From Enterococcus sp. 9D6_DIV0238 (GTDB lineage Bacteria; Bacillota; Bacilli; Lactobacillales; Enterococcaceae): a stretch of DNA of 64,000 bases. How positions within the stretch are numbered: the first letter of the stretch is position 1; every line of letters starts with the position of its first letter. Positions 19,714-32,277 of this stretch are shown here, in pieces. The position numbers and the translations under genes are program-made. The DNA is taken from NCBI RefSeq assembly GCF_002174455.2, contig NZ_CP147246.1, positions 1,701,501 through 1,765,500 on the forward strand, given 5' to 3'. The notes beneath the pieces are model-generated. The model was not told the DNA's origin and searched no databases. It saw only the letters and a program-made list of their open reading frames with translations.

Positions 19714-19755
19714 AGCATAAAACAAAAATATCGTTTTATGCTGATCTCTTTTTTT
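19714..19755 (+). terminator. mapP terminator
   Basis: A perfect 10-bp stem AGCATAAAAC / GTTTTATGCT (19714-19742) is followed by a T-rich tract CTTTTTTT, 28 bp after the mapP stop. Confidence 0.8.
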
Positions 19756-19810
19756 GTATAAAAATGCGTTCATACGTTACACTTGTGAAAAGAAGAAAGC
19801 AGTGATTTTA

Positions 19811-20443
19811 ATGAATATCGTTATTTTCGGCGGCAGCGGCTTCATCGGAACCGCATTATGCAAAAAACTCATCCAACACAAGCATACTGTAACGAGCATT
19901 TCCCGTCATGGACGCCCCGACACCCTTACAGAGGAATGGACGAATTATGTACATTGGATACATTCCGATATTTTAAACGACACTGCGTGGCAATCAGCGC
20001 TCATCCATGCAGACTGGGTGATCGATGCTATCGGCATACTTACGGAAAAACCAAATAAAGGTATTACTTACGAGCGCTTTATCGTTGAACCCGTTCAGCG
20101 AATGTCAACTTTTTTAACTGCGCAACTACAACCAGCGAAATTTTTATTCCTATCTGCTAATGCTGCACCATTTCCACTAAAAAAATATATGTCAGCAAAA
20201 CGTAAGGCAGAACAGGTGATTCACGAGCAGCATTTTCCATATACGATTGTTTATCCTAGCCTGATCATGGATAAACAACGCCCAACTTCTGTCATTGGCG
20301 GTAAAGCCATCTTATGCTTCAAGAAGTTGCCTATCTTTAAGCACTTCGTAAGAGACTATGATCCCATCACTAGAGAACAATTAGCGATGGAAATCACTAA
20401 TATAGTTGAAGGCAGACAATCTTTTTTAACAGAACGACGGTAA
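19811..20443 (+). CDS. NAD(P)-binding nucleoside-sugar-epimerase-like protein
   Basis: The 210-aa protein is an atypical short-chain dehydrogenase or NmrA-like Rossmann protein. It starts with IVIFGGSGFIGTALCKKL (nucleotide-binding GGSGFIG, residues 6-12). Later come WVIDAIGIL and a YMSAKRKAE segment resembling the Tyr-X3-Lys catalytic pair. The ATG at 19811 is chosen as the first one giving the Rossmann start directly; the ribosome site is weak (GAAAG). Similar enterococcal genes are annotated as NAD-dependent epimerase/dehydratase. The substrate is unknown. Confidence 0.72.
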   Translation: MNIVIFGGSGFIGTALCKKLIQHKHTVTSISRHGRPDTLTEEWTNYVHWIHSDILNDTAWQSALIHADWVIDAIGILTEKPNKGITYERFIVEPVQRMSTFLTAQLQPAKFLFLSANAAPFPLKKYMSAKRKAEQVIHEQHFPYTIVYPSLIMDKQRPTSVIGGKAILCFKKLPIFKHFVRDYDPITREQLAMEITNIVEGRQSFLTERR

Positions 20444-20446
20444 CAA

Positions 20447-20688
20447 AATAAGAGCGGGACAAAACTAAAAATTAGTTTTGTTTCGCTCTCTAAAACCGAA
20501 TAAACGGCGAGAAAAAAGCACTTACTACGCTACGCTTCGATCACATCAACTTCTAAGCACTAAAGCACTAAGAGTTGAAGGCTTCGGAAATAAGCTGAAA
20601 TTGCTGTAAAACACAACGAGAAACGAGTTGATGTGGTACAGTATCTACTTGGTTCTCTGAGCTAAACACTTTTGTCTCAGCCTCTCTC
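20447..20688 (-). repeat. Intergenic mosaic repeat, copy 4 (longest; reverse orientation)
   Basis: Read on the minus strand it opens with GAGGCTGAGACAAAAGTGTTTAGCTC and continues through CAGCTTATTTCCGAAG, CTTAGTGCTTTAGTGCTTAGAA and GCGTAGCGTAGTAAGTGC. It passes GCCGTTTATTCGG and ends with the AGAGCG...CGCTCT hairpin (20451-20489). It fills the gap between the convergent ends of the epimerase-like gene and malG. The CTTAGTGCTTTAG segment is shared with copy 6. Confidence 0.8.
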
Positions 20689-20689
20689 A

Positions 20690-21529
20690 CTACCCTTTTA
20701 CAGAACCACTTGTTATCCCCTCTACATAGTACTTTTGCATAAAGATAAACAGTAACGTGATCGGTACAGCGATCAACACACAGCCGGCAGTAAAAGTCAT
20801 AAAGTATTGATCGATCTTGTCTCTCGTTTGCATCGTAAACAAGCCGATCGCAACAGTATACTTATTAACATTATCACCCAAAATGATTTTTGCAAAAATG
20901 AAATCCATCCATGGTGCCATAAATGCCATCAACGCTGTATAAACAATGATCGGTTTACTTAGCGGAAGTGTGATCTTAGTAAAAATCTCAAACTTACTCG
21001 CCCCATCGATCATCGCCGATTCATCCAACGCCATTGGAATCGTATCAAAGAACCCTTTCGCTATATAAAAGCTCAATGCCGCACCAGAGGAATAGACTAA
21101 AATCAACGCCAATAAACTTCCAGTCAAATTCATCGCTTTTAAAATATAGTAGACAGCGATCATACTCATAAATCCTGGAAACATATTCAAAACAAGCGCT
21201 AGCTTCAAAAACGGTTTTCTCGCTTTAAATCTCAGACGACTAAGCGAATACGCCATCGCAATCGTGATCAGCGTAGACAAAATACAACTGCAAACTGCAA
21301 CAAACAGCGTATTTAAAAACCATTGTACAAATGGATACGTCGAGCTCGTCAGAAGCATCTTATAATTTTCAAAGGTAAATTGCTTTGGAATAAAGTACGT
21401 TACAAATGCCCCACCTTCACTACGAAAGCTTGTCAACACGATCCAAACGATCGGAAAAATCCAGACAATCGATAGTATCGTCAACAATGTGTAGTGAACG
21501 ATCAACGTTTTTCTTTTTTTCGATTTCAT
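20690..21529 (-). CDS. malG: Maltodextrin ABC transporter permease MalG/MdxG
   Basis: MalG is an inner permease of a binding-protein-dependent maltodextrin importer. The 279-aa protein has six hydrophobic segments and the EAA-type loop DESAMIDGASKFEIFTKITLP (about residues 173-193) that would dock the ATPase. Length is typical for MalG. Its start lies 5 bp after the malF stop, with AAGGGG upstream. The cluster lacks an ATPase gene, so a shared MsmX-type ATPase encoded elsewhere is probably used. Confidence 0.92.
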   Translation of the reverse strand: MKSKKRKTLIVHYTLLTILSIVWIFPIVWIVLTSFRSEGGAFVTYFIPKQFTFENYKMLLTSSTYPFVQWFLNTLFVAVCSCILSTLITIAMAYSLSRLRFKARKPFLKLALVLNMFPGFMSMIAVYYILKAMNLTGSLLALILVYSSGAALSFYIAKGFFDTIPMALDESAMIDGASKFEIFTKITLPLSKPIIVYTALMAFMAPWMDFIFAKIILGDNVNKYTVAIGLFTMQTRDKIDQYFMTFTAGCVLIAVPITLLFIFMQKYYVEGITSGSVKG

Positions 21530-21534
21530 ATGCG

Positions 21535-22890
21535 TTACGCCCCTTCTGTTTTAAATGAGCTGCTTCGTGTATAAGCGATCAAGGAGAAGACCGCTGATAG
21601 AACGAAGATGATGATCCCAATAACCGAAGCTAAATTATAATCCGCTGCGGTGACTGTCAGTTTATACAACCACGTAACCAGCAAATCTGTTTCCCCCGCT
21701 GAATGATAATTGCTATTAGCAGGTTGTCCGCCAGTCAGCAGGAAAATCACATTGAAGTTATTGATATTTCCAATAAACTGCTGGATCAAGCTTGGTGCCA
21801 TCACAAATAAAATTTGAGGAAACGTAATGTTTTTAAAAATCTGGAATTTATTAGCTCCATCAATTTCAGCAGCTTCGATTTGGTCATCAGGCAAATTAGT
21901 GATGATCCCTGTCGCAACTAGCATCGTTACTGGAATCCCAACCCACATATTTACAAAAATGACAGTGACTTTCGCTAATAGCCCGTCTGTTAGAAACGGA
22001 ATCGGCTGATCGATCAACCCCCAGTTTTGCAACAGCGCATTGACCGGTCCTGATCCATTGAATAGATTAGCCATCAGTAACAAACTCACAAACTGAGGCA
22101 CAGCCATCGTGATCACAAAAATCGTCCGCCAAACTTTTTTCCCTTTAACTCCTTTAGCGTTGATCAAAAGAGCTAATAAAATCCCGAAGAAAAAAGTCGT
22201 AGCTGTAGCCAGTACCGCCCAAATCAACGTCCAGCTCAGAACCGGGAAGAAGGTACTCGCAATATCTCCTGTGATCACATTCCCGAAGTTCGCAAAACCG
22301 ACCCAGCTAAAAAGGTTTTTCGGTGGCAAATGATTATGATCATAGCTTGTAAATGCGATCGAAATCATATAAAGCAAGGGTAAAATCGTGAATGCCAACA
22401 CACCTAACAATGGAATACTCATCAATGTCACATAAAATTTTTCATTCAGCAAACTACTTAAATCTTCTTTTAACGTCGGCAACGGCTTATTTGCTTCTTT
22501 TAGCACAAATATTTTACGGGCACTTCTAAGATTGACAAAATAAAGAAAAATAAAAAGGACAATAAGAATAATAGCTGCAATCCCAAACAACAGAAGCAGC
22601 ATCGAGTTATCACCTGGTTGCTGCACTTCGATCCCCAATGTCTCATCCATGACCCAGCCTTGAGATTTTGTCCCCAAGGTTTGAAGCATTGAGAGCGCAT
22701 GAAATCCATTCAGCACCAACCAAGCGATAAAACCAAGCTGTAACGCTAAAAAAAGGAGCCCTTTGACTATTTGACCATTCAGCAAGTTGGCCATTCCCAT
22801 GAAAATAAAAGAGAATTTGATCGATTTATCCCCTTTTTTGAATAACTGTCTAAAACTAATCTGATCATCCTCTTTCGGTTTTAACTTCAT
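21535..22890 (-). CDS. malF: Maltodextrin ABC transporter permease MalF/MdxF
   Basis: The larger permease (451 aa) pairs with MalG. It has extra N-terminal hydrophobic segments before the permease core, as MalF proteins usually do, and the ATPase-contact loop EAAEIDGANKFQIFKNITFPQ (about residues 337-357). AGGATGTG precedes the ATG. It lies 107 bp after malE, and that gap carries a hairpin that may lower expression of malFG relative to the binding protein. Confidence 0.92.
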   Translation of the reverse strand: MKLKPKEDDQISFRQLFKKGDKSIKFSFIFMGMANLLNGQIVKGLLFLALQLGFIAWLVLNGFHALSMLQTLGTKSQGWVMDETLGIEVQQPGDNSMLLLLFGIAAIILIVLFIFLYFVNLRSARKIFVLKEANKPLPTLKEDLSSLLNEKFYVTLMSIPLLGVLAFTILPLLYMISIAFTSYDHNHLPPKNLFSWVGFANFGNVITGDIASTFFPVLSWTLIWAVLATATTFFFGILLALLINAKGVKGKKVWRTIFVITMAVPQFVSLLLMANLFNGSGPVNALLQNWGLIDQPIPFLTDGLLAKVTVIFVNMWVGIPVTMLVATGIITNLPDDQIEAAEIDGANKFQIFKNITFPQILFVMAPSLIQQFIGNINNFNVIFLLTGGQPANSNYHSAGETDLLVTWLYKLTVTAADYNLASVIGIIIFVLSAVFSLIAYTRSSSFKTEGA

Positions 22891-22929
22891 CGTGATTCAC
22901 ATCCTGTTCTTTTTCACTAAACTTGGGCT

Positions 22930-22986
22930 AAAAAGAGGAGGAGTATGAAGCGAACATTTGCATATTCGGTCCATACTCTAAACCTC
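22930..22986 (-). terminator. Intercistronic hairpin between malE and malF
   Basis: On the minus strand GAGG...GAGTATG pairs with CATACTC..CCTC (22935-22986) and is followed by five T residues. It lies 11 bp after the malE stop inside a presumed operon. A partial terminator or RNA-stabilising hairpin is the likely role, giving more MalE than MalFG. Confidence 0.65.
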
Positions 22987-22997
22987 AATTATCGTTT

Positions 22998-24233
22998 TTA
23001 TTTATCTGATTTACTTGTATCTTTCACAAGCTTGTCTAACTTAGGTAAATATTGGTCTTCAGAAATTTTGTCATTATACGTATCATTGATGACCGCTTCA
23101 ACTGGTCCCCAGAACGAAACCATCGCAGGCAGTTTAGGCATCACAACCGAATGATCAGCGTCACTCATCATCATAACTGCGTTTGCTACATCATCTGCTT
23201 TTACTTTTTCATCTTCCTGTGCATCTTTATTCGCCGGCACAGTTCCATTTTTTTCAAATACTGTTAATTGATTTTCTTTACTTGTTAAGAAATCAGCTAA
23301 AGCCATTGCTGCAACGGGGCTCTTAGTTGACGCATTCACACCGAATAATTTAACACCTAAGAAGGCTTTTTGTTGCACATCGCCATTCCCTAAATCAACA
23401 GTTGGGTAAGGCGCAACAGCAAAATTATCGCCTAAAGCTTTTTCTACATCATTTTTAGACCATGGACCTGACAAGAATGCATCTGTTTTTCCATTACCGA
23501 TATTTGATAATGCATCTGCATTTGATTGAACAACTCCCGGATTATCTTTTTGTGCACGAATCCATTTTAAGACCTGCACACCTTTATCATTGTTGAAATT
23601 CGTTCCATTGATGTCTTCACCATTCGCACCATACAATTCATCTCCGTTTGACATAAACAGCGGTGTGAAAATGTAGTTCGCTCCAGCTTCACCAAAGTTG
23701 GTTCCTAACTTCCCTTTAGAAGTCAGCGTTTCCCAGCTTTTCACATCATCTTCAGTCAATTTCGCTTTGTTATAATATAAAATTTGTGATTCTACACCAT
23801 ATGGATATCCGTATAATTTACCATCATAGGTTGCAGCTTCTACTGCACTTTCAGTACTATTTTCTTTCACGCTATCTTCATATTTTGTATTCGCATAAAT
23901 AATTCCAGCGTCTACCATTTGTCCAAGTTGGTCATGAGGCATCATAAATACGTCAGCTGCAGCACTAGGATCTTTTTTCAAGTTTTCTTGCGCCGATGCA
24001 GATTCGCTTGGTTTGATCGTCACTTTCCAGTCTTTATGTTCTTTTTCAAATTCTTCAACTAAAGGTTTATACGTATCAACAAACGCTACATCCACCCACA
24101 ACTTTATAGAAGCGTTTTCATTTTCTGCAGAAGTTTTTTTATCAGACGAACCTCCGCCACATGCTGCCAACATCACCGCAGCCGCTGCCATTGTCACACC
24201 TAATGCTAAAAGCTTTTTCGTATTTCTTTTCAT
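22998..24233 (-). CDS. malE: Maltodextrin-binding lipoprotein MalE/MdxE
   Basis: The extracellular solute-binding protein (411 aa) delivers maltodextrins to MalFG. A lipoprotein signal peptide ends in the lipobox LAAC (Cys about 25) with a GGGSSDKK linker. The family-1 solute-binding fold follows, with KDPSAAADVFMMPHDQLGQM, WSKNDVEKAL and a C-terminal AMVSFWGPVE segment typical of maltose-binding proteins. GGGAGG lies 9 nt before the ATG. It is first of malE-malF-malG, divergent from the GH13 genes. Confidence 0.93.
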   Translation of the reverse strand: MKRNTKKLLALGVTMAAAAVMLAACGGGSSDKKTSAENENASIKLWVDVAFVDTYKPLVEEFEKEHKDWKVTIKPSESASAQENLKKDPSAAADVFMMPHDQLGQMVDAGIIYANTKYEDSVKENSTESAVEAATYDGKLYGYPYGVESQILYYNKAKLTEDDVKSWETLTSKGKLGTNFGEAGANYIFTPLFMSNGDELYGANGEDINGTNFNNDKGVQVLKWIRAQKDNPGVVQSNADALSNIGNGKTDAFLSGPWSKNDVEKALGDNFAVAPYPTVDLGNGDVQQKAFLGVKLFGVNASTKSPVAAMALADFLTSKENQLTVFEKNGTVPANKDAQEDEKVKADDVANAVMMMSDADHSVVMPKLPAMVSFWGPVEAVINDTYNDKISEDQYLPKLDKLVKDTSKSDK

Positions 24234-24278
24234 CTTTTTGTTCCTCCCAGGAATTATTTAAATGATTGATCTATTCGC

Positions 24279-24307
24279 ATTATGCAATCGTTTGCGTAAA
24301 AAGTCAA
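24279..24307 (-). promoter_or_regulatory. malE promoter with MalR-type operator in its spacer
   Basis: On the minus strand TTGACT (24302-24307) and CATAAT (24279-24284) are 17 bp apart. TGCAATCGTTTGCG (plus strand, 24283-24296) fills most of the spacer, the same arrangement as at malP. Confidence 0.78.
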
Positions 24308-24458
24308 GTATAAATGTGCAAAAATTCGAAAAAACAATTTATAAGATACGAAATGCTTTTTAATAAGCTAGCTTAAAATCAGTTTAAAATGCTTTTTCTA
24401 ACTAAAATCACCGAAATCAGGCTCTTCTCTTTGGTTAGTCTAATTTAAAAGAATAAAA

Positions 24459-24510
24459 TGCAATCGTTTGCGAAAAATATATTGAAAACGTTTTTCTTAT
24501 ATGGCATAAT
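24459..24510 (+). promoter_or_regulatory. Promoter of the GH13 operon with MalR-type operator and cre-like site
   Basis: TTGAAA (24482-24487) and CATAAT (24505-24510) are 17 bp apart. TGCAATCGTTTGCG (24459-24472), identical to the malE copy, lies 9 bp upstream of the -35 box. TGAAAACGTTTTTC (24483-24496) overlaps the -35 box and matches the CcpA consensus TGWAANCGNTNWCA except at its last two bases, suggesting catabolite repression. Confidence 0.72.
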
Positions 24511-24563
24511 ATGGGTGATTTTTGAAAAATGTATTTTGTTAACTGTAGGAGGGAACAACTAAA

Positions 24564-29662
<5,099 letters not shown>

Positions 29663-29717
29663 AATAAAAATAAACAGCTTGAGAGCTTCACTAGCTCTCA
29701 AGCTGTTTATTTTTATT
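29663..29717. terminator. Strong bidirectional terminator
   Basis: A nearly perfect hairpin of more than 20 bp pairs AATAAACAGCTTGAGAGCT with AGCTCTCAAGCTGTTTATT around TCACT, flanked by A and T tracts on both sides. It ends the GH13 operon and can serve the convergent lipoprotein gene. Confidence 0.9.
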
Positions 29718-29755
29718 CTTGTAATTTATCGTCTATCAAGTAAAGAACATCAGGT

Positions 29756-30295
29756 TTATTTACGATGAAAAACGATGCTATTACTTAATTCATCAGTCTC
29801 TGGTGAATAAGTATAAATAAAGGGCTGTGGATTACCTGGGTTTGCCACACTATCAATATCCCAATAAATGGTATATGTATTTCCACTCTGAGAGAAATCA
29901 GTGACAGCATACGTTTGACCATTTGAAATAATCGTGTTCTCTGTTATCGTGAATTCAATATCTACTTCATCATTGTTCCCCATCCAAGTTCCTCTTAGCG
30001 GTGCAGGTGTTACCGCATTCACATCCACACTTTCATTTACCTCAGAACTATCAATAGTAACACTTTCACTTGAATCATTGGCCACAGCTGAATCAGAATG
30101 CTGATCTAAAGGCAGGGCCTCATTCATTTGTGACGATATACTCGATGATTTCGATGATTTTTCCTCTATCTTTTTTTGTTGTGTAGTTTGCGAACTTTGT
30201 ACGCTAGAAGAGCTAGCTTCTGTTTCCTCTTGCTTTTCTCCAGAACAACCTACTAAAAATAATACTGATAAACCAACGATCCATGTTTTTTTCAT
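29756..30295 (-). CDS. Small lipoprotein, unknown function
   Basis: The 179-aa product has a lipoprotein signal peptide ending in LVGC (Cys about 17). A Ser/Glu-rich linker follows (about 20-95, with KSSKSSSISSQ and SSESVTIDSSEVNES). A compact C-terminal beta-rich domain begins LRGTWMGNNDEVDIEF, as in small lipocalin-like surface lipoproteins of enterococci. The ATG at 30295 is chosen because AAAGGAG lies 8 nt before it; a GTG 9 nt earlier overlaps that site. The protein is probably membrane-anchored outside the cell. Confidence 0.72.
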   Translation of the reverse strand: MKKTWIVGLSVLFLVGCSGEKQEETEASSSSVQSSQTTQQKKIEEKSSKSSSISSQMNEALPLDQHSDSAVANDSSESVTIDSSEVNESVDVNAVTPAPLRGTWMGNNDEVDIEFTITENTIISNGQTYAVTDFSQSGNTYTIYWDIDSVANPGNPQPFIYTYSPETDELSNSIVFHRK

Positions 30296-30408
30296 ACTAA
30301 ACACTCCTTTTCATCCGCAACCAAATTGTAACACAAAAGAAATGTTTATGTAACAATGTTTTTTTAAGTTTCTTATAAGATCCTATATTTGCATTTATAT
30401 CTATTCGT

Positions 30409-31032
30409 TTATTCCTCTAAAAAATACCGCAAAACAGTTTTCATTTTTTCTGGTGCTGATTTTCTTGGATCAGATAAATAGATTTCCCGATGATCCAGTC
30501 TTCTTTTTTTCAGCTGATGCTCCTCGCAATACTTCGCCATGATCTCAAAGGTTTTTGCTTCATCATCGTAAGGCCCGACATGCAGCATTTGCAAGGCTCT
30601 GCCATCTTCGATCGTTTCAAATTTTACGTGTCGATTATTCGGATTCGGTTTCTTCTCAGAGATTTCCGTCAGGTTTTTTAATGCCAGTTCTTCTGTAACA
30701 AATTCCGGTTGACGGATCATGATCTTATAAACTAGATCTGCTTTGTCAAAATTTCTCCCTTCTGCGATAGCTTCATCTGACATCGTCCAAATCCCTTCCA
30801 GCGGGTATACTGTGTATTCAAAATAACCTTCCGGTGTGACTCCTCTTTTCGGCATCATGCGGATACCGTAAGACATTGCATAAAGCGCTGCTGTTTCTTC
30901 ACTGAATCGCTCACTATTCGGGTCACCTTTGCCTGTGATCGTATAAAAATTTTGTTTTGGCACTGTGATTTCTGTTGGTTTTGCTTTCGGTAAATAAAGT
31001 TCTTTTTCTTGTTTACGCCATTCATATTTCAT
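30409..31032 (-). CDS. GyrI-like small-molecule-binding protein
   Basis: This 207-aa cytoplasmic protein has the GyrI-like (SbmC/effector-binding) fold: FYTITGKGDPNSERF near the N-terminus, YFEYTVYPLEGIWTM in the middle, ALQMLHVGPYDDE and a C-terminal DHREIYLSDPRKSAPEKMKTVLRYFL. Such proteins bind hydrophobic or cationic drugs, and some hydrolyse them; no catalytic role can be assigned here. It diverges from an AraC regulator whose C-terminal domain has the same general fold, so the two may respond to the same kind of ligand. Confidence 0.75.
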   Translation of the reverse strand: MKYEWRKQEKELYLPKAKPTEITVPKQNFYTITGKGDPNSERFSEETAALYAMSYGIRMMPKRGVTPEGYFEYTVYPLEGIWTMSDEAIAEGRNFDKADLVYKIMIRQPEFVTEELALKNLTEISEKKPNPNNRHVKFETIEDGRALQMLHVGPYDDEAKTFEIMAKYCEEHQLKKRRLDHREIYLSDPRKSAPEKMKTVLRYFLEE

Positions 31033-31185
31033 TGATTCTCTCCTTTGTTCTTTTGATTATAGTATAAACGTTTTGACTTATATAAACCAATCATCCTTAA
31101 AAAATACACTCTCTCTTTTTTGGGCAGAGAAAGTGAGGTAAACTAAAGCTAGAATCGTTAGACTAAAGGTAGGAGTTGATTAGAT

Positions 31186-32070
31186 ATGGAATGGGTTACT
31201 CGACTGGAACAAACATTGACGTATATTGAAGATCATTTGACAGAGGAAATAGATGTAGCTAAGTTAGGAAAAATCGCGTATTGCTCTTCTTATCATTACC
31301 AACGCGTATTTTCTTACATGGTAGGCGTACCTTTAGCAGTCTATATTCGGCGGCGAAAATTATCATTGGCTGGTGTAGAATTGCAGCAAGGAGCAAAAGT
31401 GATCGATGTGGCCATTAAATATGGCTACGAGTCACCGAATTCATTTACCCGAGCTTTCAAAAAACAGCATGGCATCACACCTTCTGAGGCACAGCAAGAA
31501 GGCAGTCGCTTGACTTCTTTTCCTAGAATCAAATTCCAGATTACGATCAAAGGAGATGTAGAGATGGAATATCGGATCGAAACAAAAGAGGCCTTTCGTG
31601 TAATCGGCGCACAAAAAGAATTATCTGCAAACATAGAGGAAAATTTTGCTGAAGTACCGAAGTTTTGGCAGCAAATCAGTATGGATGGCACACTCAATTC
31701 AATGCTGCCTATGATGAATCAAGAACCTAAGGGGGTTTTAGGAATCAGTGCAGGTTTTGATGGAGATATGAGTGTAGACAGTGATCTAAAAGGAAGTAAA
31801 GGAATGTCATACTACATTGCTGTTGCGAGCGATCAGGCAATTTCCGGCAAGCTCGTTGAATACATTGTCCCATCATTTACTTGGGCGATTTTTACTGGAC
31901 AAGGAGCTATGCCGCATGCCATTCAGGAGTTGGAGAAACGGATCGTGACTGACTGGCTGCCAAGCTCTGGATATGAGTATGCAAATGGTCCTGATATCGA
32001 GCTTTATCTGGATTCTAATCCAAATAATGCAACGTTTGAGGTATGGCTTCCAGTGACGAAAAAAGAGTAG
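31186..32070 (+). CDS. AraC family regulator with effector-binding domain
   Basis: The 294-aa regulator begins with two helix-turn-helix motifs of the AraC type (IDVAKLGKIAYCSSYHYQRVF and VIDVAIKYGYESPNSFTRAFKKQHGITPSE, residues 22-105). A GyrI-like effector-binding domain (about 125-294) follows, ending TFEVWLPVTKKE. This order is that of the Rob/BltR-like drug-sensing regulators. GTAGGAG lies upstream of the ATG. It diverges from the GyrI-like gene, and the 153-bp shared upstream region is the likely target. Confidence 0.85.
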   Translation: MEWVTRLEQTLTYIEDHLTEEIDVAKLGKIAYCSSYHYQRVFSYMVGVPLAVYIRRRKLSLAGVELQQGAKVIDVAIKYGYESPNSFTRAFKKQHGITPSEAQQEGSRLTSFPRIKFQITIKGDVEMEYRIETKEAFRVIGAQKELSANIEENFAEVPKFWQQISMDGTLNSMLPMMNQEPKGVLGISAGFDGDMSVDSDLKGSKGMSYYIAVASDQAISGKLVEYIVPSFTWAIFTGQGAMPHAIQELEKRIVTDWLPSSGYEYANGPDIELYLDSNPNNATFEVWLPVTKKE

Positions 32071-32079
32071 CCGCACGAA

Positions 32080-32262
32080 AATAAGGATGAGACAAAGGTC
32101 GTTTAGATTTGGGTAATACAAAAACCAAACAATACTCTTTTGTACCACTTGGCTTTTGCGAAATCGCCGAAGAAACTGACTTTTGGCCACCGTTTATTAA
32201 GAAGTAGAGTCCAGAACAAAACTAGAAAATAGTTTTGTTCTGGACTCTTTTAAGTTAATTAT
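32080..32262 (+). repeat. Intergenic mosaic repeat, copy 5, with terminator
   Basis: It opens AAGGATGAGACAAAGGTCG and contains GCCACCGTTTATTAAGAAGTAG. It ends with the hairpin AGAGTCCAGAACAAAACT / AGTTTTGTTCTGGACTCT (32206-32248) followed by TTTTA. The terminal hairpin and its lead-in match copy 1 almost base for base. It lies between the convergent araC-type and LPMO genes. Confidence 0.8.
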
Positions 32263-32277
32263 GCTCAATGATTTAGA

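Noticed and set aside
24013..24261. Small plus-strand frame opposite malE
   Set aside because: It is antisense to the malE signal region and covers the ribosome site of malE; no independent signals.
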